Assembly: GCF_004345025.1 (NCBI RefSeq)
Contig: NZ_CP037745.1
Location: 2,294,001-2,358,000, forward strand
Source: Rheinheimera sp. D18
GTDB taxonomy: Bacteria > Pseudomonadota > Gammaproteobacteria > Enterobacterales > Alteromonadaceae
Reading direction: 5' to 3'
DNA length: 64,000 nt
Under the pieces are notes generated by a model. The model was not told where the DNA came from, searched no databases, and worked only from the letters and a program-made list of their open reading frames with translations. Below, in pieces: positions 42,910 to 51,516 of this stretch; position 1 is the first letter of the stretch; each line of letters starts with the position of its first letter. The translations under genes and the position numbers were made by a program.

Positions 42910-42938
42910 GTTATATGCTGGTTCGACAATTTGGTCAA
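42910..42938 (-). promoter_or_regulatory. Promoter of the HD-GYP regulator gene
   Basis: Minus strand: -35 TTGACC (42933-42938), 17-bp spacer, -10 TATAAC (42910-42915), about 43 bases before the HD-GYP start, in the 94-bp gap after prmC. It suggests the regulator, sirB2 and kdsA can be transcribed independently of hemA-prfA-prmC. Confidence 0.65.
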
Positions 42939-42961
42939 AGAAAACTGCTAAAAAGCTGAAA

Positions 42962-43816
42962 TTAATCAGCTTTTTTGCCACCGGTAATTCGCCAGTTATC
43001 GCCATAGTCTCGTTTTGATTCAACTTGCTGAAAGCCCGCTTGCACGAATAATGCTTGCACCGCCAAGGCTTGATCATAGCCATGTTCTAACCATAACCAG
43101 CCACCGCTATTAAGATAGCGGCTAGCTTGAGCAACAATTTTTGTAATATCAGCCATACCGTTATCTGCAGATATTAGTGCGGTTAATGGCTCAAACTTCA
43201 ACGCGATTAAATGCGGATCTTGCGGTTCAATATAAGGTGGGTTACTAACAATTAAATCAAACTGCTTACCCGCAAGGCGGCTAAACCAGTCACTTTGCAG
43301 TATTGTGCAATTATTAATATTAAGTGCATTACGGTTATGCTCTGCTAGCTTAACCGCATCGGCAATATAATCTACTGCAGTGAGTTGCCAGCTTGGCCGG
43401 TTATGCGCTAAAGCTAAAGCAATAGCACCGGTACCAGTGCCTAAATCAAGTACAGCAGCGTGCTCTGGTAAAGCAAGTGCTAATGCCTGCTCGACTAAAA
43501 TTTCGGTATCGGGCCTTGGAATTAACGTTGCAGGTGCCACCTGTAAACGCAGATCAAAAAAATGCCAATAACCAAACAAATAGGCCAGCGGCTGACCAGA
43601 TAAGCGTTTTGCAAGCAATTCATTGAGCTGGAAGGTTTGTGTTTCAGTTAGCAGCTGTTCTGGGTAACTATATAAATAGCTGTTGCTTACGCCCAGCACA
43701 TGACATAAGCATAATCGCGCTTCAATGTCAGGCGTTGGGCTAACATGGCTTAGGGCGTGTTGCTGTTGCCTAAGCCATTGCGCTAATGCTAATGGTTGTT
43801 GTGGCGTTGCTGACAC
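42962..43816 (-). CDS. prmC: Release factor glutamine methyltransferase PrmC
   Basis: A 284-residue protein with a helical N-terminal domain and a SAM methyltransferase domain: VLDLGTGTGAIALAL and the catalytic VSNPPYIEPQDPHL. It methylates the glutamine of the GGQ motif in release factors RF1 and RF2. It starts at GTG overlapping the stop of prfA, its substrate's gene (TAGTG), so translation is coupled. Confidence 0.96.
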   Translation of the reverse strand: MSATPQQPLALAQWLRQQQHALSHVSPTPDIEARLCLCHVLGVSNSYLYSYPEQLLTETQTFQLNELLAKRLSGQPLAYLFGYWHFFDLRLQVAPATLIPRPDTEILVEQALALALPEHAAVLDLGTGTGAIALALAHNRPSWQLTAVDYIADAVKLAEHNRNALNINNCTILQSDWFSRLAGKQFDLIVSNPPYIEPQDPHLIALKFEPLTALISADNGMADITKIVAQASRYLNSGGWLWLEHGYDQALAVQALFVQAGFQQVESKRDYGDNWRITGGKKAD

Positions 43817-44907
43817 TAGCGGTTTTCGTCTGCCAGTGCGGCTAACAAATCCGCTTGGTGCTCATGTTTTAGCGGCTCTAATACCTGATCTAAATCCCCT
43901 TCCATTACGTCATTTAAGCGGTAAATAGTCAGGTTAATTCGGTGATCAGTTAACCGGCCTTGTGGGAAGTTATAAGTACGAATACGCTCAGAGCGATCGC
44001 CACTACCAACTAATGAGCGACGGGTTGACTCTTCAACCAAACGGCGTTTTTCATCTTCAGCCGCTTGAATACGGGACTGCAAGACACTCATGGCCCGAGC
44101 ACGGTTTTTATGTTGCGACCGTTCGTCCTGACATTCAACAACGATACCGGTTGGTAAGTGAGTAATACGAATGGCTGAATCGGTTCGGTTAACGTGCTGA
44201 CCACCGGCACCAGAGGCACGATAGGTATCTACTTTCAAATCGGCTGGGTTAATTTCTATTGCTTCATTTTCTGGTATTTCTGGCATAATCGCTACGGTAC
44301 AAGCGGAAGTGTGCACCCTGCCTTGAGATTCAGTAGCAGGTACGCGCTGTACTCGATGTCCGCCAGATTCAAATTTTAATGTACCGTAAGCGCCTTCGCC
44401 TTGTACGCTGGCAATAATTTCTTTATAGCCGCCGTGTTCACCCTCGTTAGCGCTAATAACCTCTAGCTTCCAGCGATTTTTTTCGGCAAAACGGCTATAC
44501 ATGCGAAATACGTCACCAGCAAAAATAGCCGCTTCATCACCACCGGCACCGGCACGAATTTCTAAAAAGCAGCTGTTATTGTCATTAGGATCTTTTGGCA
44601 ATAACAAAATTTGTAATTCTTGATCCAGTTGTTCAATGCGCTCTTTAGCCGCTTTGTACTCTTCTTGCGCCATTTCACGCATTTCAGGATCACTGTCTTT
44701 TTGCATGTCTTCAGCAGATTTTAAATCGCGCTCTGCTTGCTGATAGTCGGCGAATGACTTACTGATATCTTCTAACTGACTATATTCTTTTGACAGTTCA
44801 CGAAACCGATTTTGATCATTAATTACGCCAGCATCACTTAGTAGTGCTTGCACTTCTTCGTAACGTTCAGATAATCCTTCGAGCTTGCTGTATACCGATT
44901 CTTTCAT
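43816..44907 (-). CDS. prfA: Peptide chain release factor 1
   Basis: A 363-residue RF1. The stop-codon-reading loop has PAT (RVPATESQG), the RF1-type motif for UAA and UAG. The GGQ motif sits in [15 protein letters not shown], followed by HKNRARAM. Between hemA and prmC, as in most Gammaproteobacteria. Confidence 0.98.
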   Translation of the reverse strand: MKESVYSKLEGLSERYEEVQALLSDAGVINDQNRFRELSKEYSQLEDISKSFADYQQAERDLKSAEDMQKDSDPEMREMAQEEYKAAKERIEQLDQELQILLLPKDPNDNNSCFLEIRAGAGGDEAAIFAGDVFRMYSRFAEKNRWKLEVISANEGEHGGYKEIIASVQGEGAYGTLKFESGGHRVQRVPATESQGRVHTSACTVAIMPEIPENEAIEINPADLKVDTYRASGAGGQHVNRTDSAIRITHLPTGIVVECQDERSQHKNRARAMSVLQSRIQAAEDEKRRLVEESTRRSLVGSGDRSERIRTYNFPQGRLTDHRINLTIYRLNDVMEGDLDQVLEPLKHEHQADLLAALADENR

Positions 44908-44925
44908 GGGGTTTTATGTGCTCAA

Positions 44926-46176
44926 TTACAGATCTAACAAAGTGTCGATCATGGTTGGTTTACTTAGTTCATCATCCTGACATAACTGTCGGATGGCTTT
45001 AGTTGGGCTGTGCATTAACCGATTACTTAGTTTGGTCGACAATTCGGTTAGTACTTTTTCTGCATCTTGCCCTGCTGATAACTGATTTAACGCTTTAGCT
45101 AGCAGTTCTGCCCGCACCTGTTCACAGCGCTGACGATAATCGCGTACCCAATCGACACTGCCTTGTAGCGTTAACCATTGAGAAAATTCAGCCACGCCTA
45201 CCGTTATTATTGAACGAGCCTGCTCTGCCGCTTGCTGTCGATTACTCATATTTTGTTCAACAATAGATTGCAAATCATCTACCGTATATAAATAAGCATC
45301 TTCTAACTCTGCAACCTGCTGTTCAATATCGCGTGGTACGGCCAAATCGACTAAAAACATCGGCTTATGCTTACGCTGCTTTAATGCCTGCTCTACCATA
45401 CCCTTGCCCACTATCGGCAAGGTGCTGGCGGTTGAACTAATAACAATATCGGCTTCAGCCAGCTGAAAGGGCACCTGAGCTAAGGTAATAGCTGCAGCAT
45501 TAAACTGCTGTGCTAACAGCACCGCCCGCTCATAAGTGCGATTGGCCACCACTAAGCTACCGGCACCTTGCTCTTGCAAGTGTTTGGCAACTAGCTCAAT
45601 GGTTTCACCGGCGCCAATTAGCAGCACGCGCACTTTGCTTAGGTTACCAAATATTTGCTTAGCTAAACTGACCGCAGCAAAGGCGACAGAAACCGCATTG
45701 GCACCAATTTCAGTATCGGTGCGGACTTGTTTTGCTACCGCAAAGGTTTTTTGAAATAAACGCTCAAACAGCGGGTTAACCGTACCTGCATTACGCGCTT
45801 GGCTATAAGCTTGCTTAACTTGACCAAAAATTTGTGGTTCGCCAAGTACTAAAGAATCCAGCCCGGAGGCCACTTGCATTAAATGCTCGGCGGCGGCATT
45901 GTCTTGATGCAAATACAGGTGAGGTTGCAGCTCGTTGCCATTAACATTATGAAATTGCGCCAACCAAGCAATTACTTGTTCCGCTTGCGCAGTACTACCG
46001 CTAAAATACAACTCGGTACGATTACAAGTAGATAAGATAACGGCATCTGAGATACTGGTTAACGTTGTCAGTTCGCGCAGGGCTTCGGGCAACTGCTCAG
46101 GCGCAAATGCTACTTGTTCGCGCAGGGCAACCGGTGCCGTTTTATGATTAATGCCTAGTGCGAAAATGGCTATCAC
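44926..46176 (-). CDS. hemA: Glutamyl-tRNA reductase
   Basis: About 416 residues (E. coli 418). LGINHKTAPVALREQ, the catalytic Cys in LSTCNRTELY, VLGEPQIFGQVKQAY and the NADPH site LLIGAGETIELVAKHL are intact. It reduces glutamyl-tRNA to glutamate-1-semialdehyde, the first step of tetrapyrrole synthesis. I chose GTG at 46176, which gives the family N-terminus; an upstream frame to 46236 would add 20 residues and run into the lolB promoter region. The ribosome site for 46176 is weak, so the start is less certain than the gene. Confidence 0.93.
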   Translation of the reverse strand: MIAIFALGINHKTAPVALREQVAFAPEQLPEALRELTTLTSISDAVILSTCNRTELYFSGSTAQAEQVIAWLAQFHNVNGNELQPHLYLHQDNAAAEHLMQVASGLDSLVLGEPQIFGQVKQAYSQARNAGTVNPLFERLFQKTFAVAKQVRTDTEIGANAVSVAFAAVSLAKQIFGNLSKVRVLLIGAGETIELVAKHLQEQGAGSLVVANRTYERAVLLAQQFNAAAITLAQVPFQLAEADIVISSTASTLPIVGKGMVEQALKQRKHKPMFLVDLAVPRDIEQQVAELEDAYLYTVDDLQSIVEQNMSNRQQAAEQARSIITVGVAEFSQWLTLQGSVDWVRDYRQRCEQVRAELLAKALNQLSAGQDAEKVLTELSTKLSNRLMHSPTKAIRQLCQDDELSKPTMIDTLLDL

Positions 46177-46252
46177 CTGTATGATCAAAATTATCAGGGG
46201 CGAATTGTACGAAAAAGCCCTAACTAAGAAAAGCACAGTAAAGGACTTTAGT

Positions 46253-46861
46253 GTGGTCTATTCCATTTTACGCTTAATGTTTGTTCATTTCTTTGTTATT
46301 TGGTTAAGCGCTTGCAGTATATTATCACAGCAAACGCCAAGCGAACGGCCACTTAATACTAACCTGCGCGAGCAACAGCTCATGGCTATGCAGCAGTTTA
46401 CACTACAAGCCAGCGTTGGCATAAAAACGCCAACCGATTCAACAAGCGCTAACTTGCGTTGGCAACAATATAATAATCGTCAATTTCAGGCGAGGTTAAG
46501 TAATTTTTTAGGCATCAGCCTATTTGAACTCAGTCAAAGCGAAACAGGTAGTGAAATTCAATTAAAAGGCGAAACCTATCGCGCCGTTGATACCAGTAGT
46601 CTGCTACTACAACTATCTGGTTGGTCGATGCCGCTATATGATATGCCGCTGTGGCTGCGAGGTTTACCGGGTAACAACAGCACGAATATTACCAAAGACC
46701 AATTTGGCCGAACAACCTCATTCTCGTTAACTGACAGCACAGGCATTGTCTGGCAGTTAGAATACCAGAGTTTTTTTCCTGATAGCCTATCACTGCCCAA
46801 ACGTTTGATATTAACCAGCAGCGATAACCAAATTAAAATTGTGATCAGGAACTGGCAATGA
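46253..46861 (+). CDS. lolB: Outer membrane lipoprotein receptor LolB
   Basis: A 202-residue lipoprotein (E. coli LolB 207). Starting at GTG 46253, seven bases after a perfect AAGGA, the signal peptide has Arg7 and the lipobox LSAC with Cys21. LolB takes lipoproteins from LolA and inserts them in the outer membrane. A frame open to 46151 would disrupt the signal peptide and overlap hemA, so it is rejected. Divergent from hemA, overlapping ispE by 4 bp (ATGA). Confidence 0.9.
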   Translation: MVYSILRLMFVHFFVIWLSACSILSQQTPSERPLNTNLREQQLMAMQQFTLQASVGIKTPTDSTSANLRWQQYNNRQFQARLSNFLGISLFELSQSETGSEIQLKGETYRAVDTSSLLLQLSGWSMPLYDMPLWLRGLPGNNSTNITKDQFGRTTSFSLTDSTGIVWQLEYQSFFPDSLSLPKRLILTSSDNQIKIVIRNWQ

Positions 46862-47703
46862 CAACACTGATTTTACCAGCCGTAGCGAAATTAAATTTAT
46901 TTTTACATATTACTGGCCGACGACCTGACGGTTATCACAATTTACAAACGCTATTTCAGCTACTGGATACCGGCGATACACTTAGTTTTCGTTTACGTGA
47001 CGACAAGCAAATTCACTTAGCCTGTAATAACCCCGACTTAGTGAACGAACAGAATTTAGTATTACGGGCCGCACGTTTACTTCAAGCCCACAGCAACTGC
47101 TTACAAGGCTGTGATATTTATTTAGATAAGCAATTGCCGATGGGTGGTGGTTTAGGTGGCGGCTCGTCTGATGCCGCAACGACCCTTTTAGGGCTAAATA
47201 AATTATGGCGGCTTAATTTGTCTTTAGACACATTGGCCGAGCTAGGCCTTAGCTTAGGTGCCGATATCCCCTTGTTTGTTAGGGGTTATACTGCTTTTGC
47301 CGAAGGTGTTGGTGAAAAGTTACGGCCAATAGAACTAGAGCAAAAAACCTACTTAATTGTTACACCAGACTGCCATATAAGCACACAACAAGTATTTCAA
47401 CACCCTGATTTAATTAGAAACTCGTCACAAATACATTATCAGGAACTGTTAACTACCGCTTGGCGCAATGACTGCCAACCCTTGGTCGAACGTCTGTATC
47501 CGATTGTTGCAATAACCTTACAGTGGTTGGTAGAATACGCACCGTGTCAAATGACGGGTACTGGCGCTAGTGTGTTCGCCGCATTCCCGGACCAGACCAG
47601 TGCTCAACATGCCCTTAAGCAATTACCGCCCTCATGCCGCGGGTTTATTGCCAAGGGCGTCAACCAGTCGCCTGTGTGGGCTGCGTTGGCAGATACCGAA
47701 TAA
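46858..47703 (+). CDS. ispE: 4-diphosphocytidyl-2-C-methylerythritol kinase
   Basis: A 281-residue GHMP kinase: AVAKLNLFLHITGRRPDGYH at the start and the ATP loop LPMGGGLGGGSSDAATTL (near 95). It phosphorylates CDP-methylerythritol in the MEP pathway to isoprenoids. The start overlaps the lolB stop (ATGA), and prs follows, the conserved lolB-ispE-prs order. Confidence 0.97.
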   Translation: MTTLILPAVAKLNLFLHITGRRPDGYHNLQTLFQLLDTGDTLSFRLRDDKQIHLACNNPDLVNEQNLVLRAARLLQAHSNCLQGCDIYLDKQLPMGGGLGGGSSDAATTLLGLNKLWRLNLSLDTLAELGLSLGADIPLFVRGYTAFAEGVGEKLRPIELEQKTYLIVTPDCHISTQQVFQHPDLIRNSSQIHYQELLTTAWRNDCQPLVERLYPIVAITLQWLVEYAPCQMTGTGASVFAAFPDQTSAQHALKQLPPSCRGFIAKGVNQSPVWAALADTE

Positions 47704-47772
47704 GTAACTGCAGCAGTAATATATTGCTGTTTATAGATAAACCGGATTCAACACTGCCCTGAGGATCACACC

Positions 47773-48717
47773 GTGCCCGACATGAAGGTTTTTGCTGGTA
47801 ACGCAATACCAGAACTCGCAAGTAAAATAGCCAGCCGTTTGTACATTAAACTTGGAGATGCCGAAGTCGGCCGTTTCAGTGATGGCGAAGTTAGCGTACA
47901 AATTAATGAAAATGTACGTGGTTCTGATGTATTTATTATTCAATCTACCTGCGCACCAACCAATGACAACCTAATGGAATTAATCGTTATGGTTGACGCC
48001 CTTCGCCGCGCTTCAGCTGGCCGTATTACCGCCGTAATGCCGTATTTTGGTTATGCCCGTCAAGACCGTCGAGTACGTTCTGCCCGTGTGCCTATTACCG
48101 CCAAAGTCGTTGCTGATTTTTTATCTAGCGTTGGTGTTGACCGTGTATTAACGGTTGACCTTCATGCAGAACAAATTCAAGGTTTCTTTGATGTGCCGGT
48201 TGATAACGTATTTGCCAGCCCAGTATTATTAGATGACATGCGCAAAAAAAGCTTTGTTTCACCTGTAGTAGTATCACCGGATATTGGCGGTGTAGTGCGC
48301 GCCCGTGCTATTGCTAAGTTATTAAACGACGCTGATTTAGCCATCATTGATAAGCGCCGTCCTAAAGCTAATATTGCCCAAGTTATGCATATAATTGGTG
48401 ATGTTAGAGACCGCGATTGCATTATTGTTGATGACATGATCGATACCGGCGGCACCTTATGTAAAGCGGCTGAAGCATTAAAAGAGCAAGGCGCAAAACG
48501 CGTATTTGCTTATGCTACACACCCGGTATTTTCAGGTAATGCAGCGCAGAACATTATGAACTCCGTAATCGATGAGCTCATTGTTACTGACACCATTCCG
48601 TTAACTGCAGAAATGAAAGCCATACCCAAAGTACGCCAGTTAACGCTAAGCGAAATGCTGGCGGAGTGTATTCGTCGTATTAGCAACGAAGAGTCTATTT
48701 CATCGATGTTTGATTAA
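47773..48717 (+). CDS. prs: Ribose-phosphate pyrophosphokinase (PRPP synthase)
   Basis: A 314-residue protein almost identical to E. coli Prs (315): [38 protein letters not shown] and the PRPP loop [13 protein letters not shown]. It makes PRPP from ribose 5-phosphate and ATP for nucleotide, His and Trp synthesis. GTG start with GAGG eight bases upstream; E. coli prs also starts with GTG. Confidence 0.98.
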   Translation: MPDMKVFAGNAIPELASKIASRLYIKLGDAEVGRFSDGEVSVQINENVRGSDVFIIQSTCAPTNDNLMELIVMVDALRRASAGRITAVMPYFGYARQDRRVRSARVPITAKVVADFLSSVGVDRVLTVDLHAEQIQGFFDVPVDNVFASPVLLDDMRKKSFVSPVVVSPDIGGVVRARAIAKLLNDADLAIIDKRRPKANIAQVMHIIGDVRDRDCIIVDDMIDTGGTLCKAAEALKEQGAKRVFAYATHPVFSGNAAQNIMNSVIDELIVTDTIPLTAEMKAIPKVRQLTLSEMLAECIRRISNEESISSMFD

Positions 48718-48732
48718 ATTACACTGATTTTC

Positions 48733-48757
48733 AAAAAGGCGCCTTACGGCGCTTTTT
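48733..48757 (+). terminator. Rho-independent terminator after prs
   Basis: GCGCC-TTAC-GGCGC flanked by A5 (48733-48737) and T5 (48753-48757), with one bulged G. It ends the lolB-ispE-prs operon 16 bp after the stop. Confidence 0.8.
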
Positions 48758-48872
48758 GCATTTAAAAAACCTAATAAAAACAAAAAACACACACCGTCAA
48801 CATTTATTACAACATCCCACCTCTTCAGCATTACATACAAGCTAACTAGTTGTTTACAAAGGCCTTACATGC

Positions 48873-48890
48873 TTGGCATGACATTTGCTA
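48873..48890 (+). promoter_or_regulatory. Sigma-54 (-24/-12) promoter of the PEP-CTERM gene
   Basis: TTGGCATGACATTTGCTA has GG at 48875-48876 and GC at 48887-48888, exactly the 12-base register of the RpoN consensus TGGCACG-N4-TTGCW, with one mismatch (T for C). Predicted transcription start is near 48900, giving a 34-base leader before the PEP-CTERM ATG. Upstream, ACAAGCTAACTAGTTGT (48838-48854) is a possible enhancer-protein site. Confidence 0.8.
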
Positions 48891-48933
48891 TTTCGTTGCA
48901 GTTAAAAACAACTATGAAAAGGAAAGTTCAGTT

Positions 48934-49662
48934 ATGAAATTAGCAATATTAGCCGCAGCTGCTGGCTTACTGTTAACCACAAGCGTTAACGCGACTATTA
49001 TTACCGTGTTTGACAGCATCCCGTCAGGCAGCGCATCGTTTGATAACACTGTGCAAGCAGCCGGTGGTGATCTGTACACTGACGTTTGGACTTCAATATC
49101 AAGCGGCACTACCTTAGTACGCCCTGGCTATACCGTCACCCGTAATAATGGTGGTTATATTTATGGTAACAGTTACGGCAGCATGTCAGGACAGACTATT
49201 GATATTAGCCCAGATTATAATGGTAGTGGCTCTACGGGTACTATTGTTAGCGGTGTAACCTTTCTGTTTGATGAAGCCATCAACTCTTTTGGCTTTGAAG
49301 TAGGCGACTGGGCGACCTGTTGCTTTGGCCCAACGACTGACTTATACATCTCGTTTGATGACGGCGCGCCGATCTTAGTTGCATCAGCCGGTCAAGAAAG
49401 CGACGGTATGTTCCCAGGTGCCAATGGTTATGACGTATTCGAAATCTTTGTTGCAGCGTTTGACGACTCAGCATCGTTCTCTAAAGTACAATTCTGGGGT
49501 AATGGCTCAGGTGAATATCTCGTTATAGGCGGCCAAATTAAATATGGTTTAGTCGACATTGGTAGCTTGCCACCAGAAACGGTGCCAGCTCCGGCTTCTT
49601 TTGCCTTAATCAGTTTAGGTTTACTCGGCCTAGGTTTACGCCGTCGTAAACAACAAAAATAA
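48934..49662 (+). CDS. PEP-CTERM sorting domain protein
   Basis: A 242-residue exported protein. Signal peptide (about 1-20, ending SVNA), a Gly/Ser/Thr-rich beta-type body, then a C-terminal sorting signal: VPAPAS, a hydrophobic helix and a basic tail RRRKQQK. The motif has Ala where PEP has Glu, a variant common in this order. Exosortase is expected to cleave and anchor or release it, often in exopolysaccharide matrix or biofilm. ATG at 48934 follows AAGGAA; an earlier frame at 48850 has no signal sequence and would start upstream of the predicted transcript. Only two Cys (adjacent). Confidence 0.88.
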   Translation: MKLAILAAAAGLLLTTSVNATIITVFDSIPSGSASFDNTVQAAGGDLYTDVWTSISSGTTLVRPGYTVTRNNGGYIYGNSYGSMSGQTIDISPDYNGSGSTGTIVSGVTFLFDEAINSFGFEVGDWATCCFGPTTDLYISFDDGAPILVASAGQESDGMFPGANGYDVFEIFVAAFDDSASFSKVQFWGNGSGEYLVIGGQIKYGLVDIGSLPPETVPAPASFALISLGLLGLGLRRRKQQK

Positions 49663-49694
49663 TGGCTATTTAGATAGTAATTATTTTGTAAATT

Positions 49695-49721
49695 AAAAAA
49701 GCCCTCAACTGAGGGCTTTTT
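49695..49721. terminator. Bidirectional terminator, PEP-CTERM gene / csbD
   Basis: AAAAAAGCCCTC-AACT-GAGGGCTTTTT: a 6-bp GC-rich stem with A-run and T-run on either side, working in both directions between two convergent genes. Confidence 0.9.
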
Positions 49722-49732
49722 GCCAAGCACAA

Positions 49733-49924
49733 CTAGCCTTTAAAGCGGTTAAACTCTTGTTCTGCTTGCTCGCGTGACATACCGTAACGCTCTTGCATTT
49801 TTCCGCAGAACTTCTCAGCTCTGCCACTTACTTCTTGCAAGTCGTCGTCGGTTAGTTTGCCCCACTTTTCTTTAATAGAGCCCGTCATTTGTTTCCACTT
49901 ACCTTCTGCAATATCGCTATTCAT
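49733..49924 (-). CDS. CsbD-family stress protein
   Basis: A 63-residue hydrophilic protein: MNSDIAEGKWKQMTGSIKEKWGKLTDDDL with the CsbD core and a Glu/Arg-rich C-terminus, like E. coli YjbJ. These are general-stress proteins of unknown function, probably small helical bundles. ATG at 49924 follows GGAG at about ten bases; an upstream frame to 49981 is unlike the family. Confidence 0.88.
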   Translation of the reverse strand: MNSDIAEGKWKQMTGSIKEKWGKLTDDDLQEVSGRAEKFCGKMQERYGMSREQAEQEFNRFKG

Positions 49925-50124
49925 AAAATATCTCCAATTCAGAATAGTTAGAAAATACAATGCTAAATTAAATGCCAGCATTGCTGGTCAACCTATAAGT
50001 AGCAAGACCTATACCAATCAATAAAAGTTAAATACAATCAACAAGATAAATACAATTCATCCGCAACATTCAGCTGTTCAACCTACACAGAGAGTAAATA
50101 TTACCTACAACTTTGCAATAAGTT

Positions 50125-50145
50125 CCGACGAGCTATTAACGTCGG
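50125..50145. other. Small inverted repeat upstream of the rplY promoter
   Basis: CCGACG (50125-50130) and CGTCGG (50140-50145) with a 9-base loop. It lies just before the predicted -35 element of rplY and could be an operator or an upstream hairpin; no function assigned. Confidence 0.3.
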
Positions 50146-50157
50146 CGGCTATTTCAT

Positions 50158-50186
50158 TTGCAGCAATGTTAGGCTGGTGGTAATAT
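50158..50186 (+). promoter_or_regulatory. Promoter of rplY
   Basis: -35 TTGCAG (50158-50163), 17-bp spacer, -10 TAATAT (50181-50186). Transcription should begin near 50192, exactly where the two leader hairpins begin. Confidence 0.65.
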
Positions 50187-50191
50187 GTTGC

Positions 50192-50238
50192 GCCCTTGAA
50201 ATAGGGCACTCAACCTGAGACTGGTCGCAAGTCTTGGG
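50192..50238 (+). promoter_or_regulatory. Structured rplY leader with two hairpins
   Basis: First hairpin GCCCT-(TGAAAT)-AGGGC at 50192-50207; second a 9-bp stem 50214-50222 with 50230-50238 (CCTGAGACT / AGTCTTGGG, loop GGTCGCA, two G-U pairs). It ends 13 bases before the ribosome site TTGGAG. The layout fits autoregulation by a ribosomal protein binding its own mRNA, as known for other r-proteins. No regulator is shown here. Confidence 0.5.
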
Positions 50239-50262
50239 ACACACTAATTTTTGGAGTACACC

Positions 50263-50871
50263 ATGTCTGATTTAACCTTAAATGCAGAAGTCCGTACTGA
50301 CGCGGGGAAAGGTGCGAGCCGCCGCCTACGTCACGAAGACAAAGTTCCAGCTATCATCTACGGTGGCAGCAAAGCACCAGTTTCTATCACTTTAGAGCAC
50401 TCTAAGCTGTTAAAAGCGCAAAGCGACGAAGCTTTCTACACGCACATTTTGACCATTAAAGTGGGCAAAGAAAGTGTTAAAGCTATTGTTAAAGCTATGC
50501 AGCGTCACCCATTCAAGCCGAAAATCATGCACGTTGACTTTCAACGCGTTGAAGCTGGCCATGAATTAAAATCGATTATTCCTGTTCATTTAATCAATGA
50601 AGATTTAGCAGTGAAGAAAGGTGGTGTAGTTGTTCGTGCCGCTAACGAAATCGAAATTTCTTGCTTACCTAAAGATTTACCAGATGCTATCGAAGTTGAT
50701 GTAAGCGAGATAGCTATTGGTACTACTGTTCACTTATCTGACTTAAAAGCACCTAAAGGTGTTACTTTTACACAGTTAGCAAAAGGCGAAGGTCATGACC
50801 TTGCTGTTGTTTCTGTGAACAAGCCAGGTGGTAAAGCTGTTGCTGAAGAAGATGCTGAAACTGCTGAGTAA
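50263..50871 (+). CDS. rplY: 50S ribosomal protein L25, long (Ctc/TL5) form
   Basis: A 202-residue L25. The N-terminal ~95 residues are the 5S-rRNA-binding L25 domain ([25 protein letters not shown]), followed by the TL5/Ctc C-terminal domain absent from the short E. coli protein. It binds 5S rRNA loop E. The ATG at 50263 follows GGAG; a start four codons earlier is less likely. pth begins one base into the stop codon (TAATG). Confidence 0.96.
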   Translation: MSDLTLNAEVRTDAGKGASRRLRHEDKVPAIIYGGSKAPVSITLEHSKLLKAQSDEAFYTHILTIKVGKESVKAIVKAMQRHPFKPKIMHVDFQRVEAGHELKSIIPVHLINEDLAVKKGGVVVRAANEIEISCLPKDLPDAIEVDVSEIAIGTTVHLSDLKAPKGVTFTQLAKGEGHDLAVVSVNKPGGKAVAEEDAETAE

Positions 50872-51473
50872 TGTCTGACAAAACTCAGTCAACAGTGCAG
50901 TTGATTGTAGGGCTAGGTAATCCTGGCCCTGAATACAGCCAGACTCGGCACAATGCCGGCGTCTGGTTTGTTCAACAGCTGGCCCATACCTTTAATGCTA
51001 GCCTGAAAAACGAACCAAAATTTTTTGGTTATACCGGCAAGTTCATTTGTGCCGGACAAGAATTCAAATTACTTATTCCCTCAACCTTTATGAATCTAAG
51101 CGGCAAAGCCGTGTTGGCAATGGCACAGTTTTATAAGCTGACACCTGAGCAAGTTTTGGTTGCTCATGACGAAATGGCGTTAGACCCTGGTGTAGCTAAG
51201 TTTAAACTAGGCGGTGGACACGCAGGCCATAACGGCTTACGCGATATTATTTCTCGACTAGGTAATAATCAAAATTTTTATCGCTTGCGTTTAGGTATTG
51301 GTCATCCTGGTCATAAAGATAAAGTTACCGGCTATGTTTTGGGCAAAGCCCCTGCCAGTGAACAACAATTGATTGAACAAACTATTGTAGAGGCGGTATC
51401 TTGCTTTGATATCTTAGCTAAAGATGGCTTAATCAAAGCACAAAACCGACTACACAGTTTCAAAGCCAGCTAA
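50871..51473 (+). CDS. pth: Peptidyl-tRNA hydrolase
   Basis: A 200-residue protein: [23 protein letters not shown] with catalytic His, FMNLSGKAV, the Asp-containing VAHDEM and [13 protein letters not shown]. It frees tRNA from peptidyl-tRNA dropped by ribosomes. Translationally coupled with rplY and followed by ychF, a standard arrangement. Confidence 0.97.
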   Translation: MSDKTQSTVQLIVGLGNPGPEYSQTRHNAGVWFVQQLAHTFNASLKNEPKFFGYTGKFICAGQEFKLLIPSTFMNLSGKAVLAMAQFYKLTPEQVLVAHDEMALDPGVAKFKLGGGHAGHNGLRDIISRLGNNQNFYRLRLGIGHPGHKDKVTGYVLGKAPASEQQLIEQTIVEAVSCFDILAKDGLIKAQNRLHSFKAS

Positions 51474-51516
51474 ATAGCTCGGCGCAGTTATTTACAGCAC
51501 GTAAAGGATACTAATT

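Noticed and set aside
48850-48933. Longer start of the PEP-CTERM protein
   Set aside because: It would begin upstream of the sigma-54 promoter and removes the signal peptide from the N-terminus.
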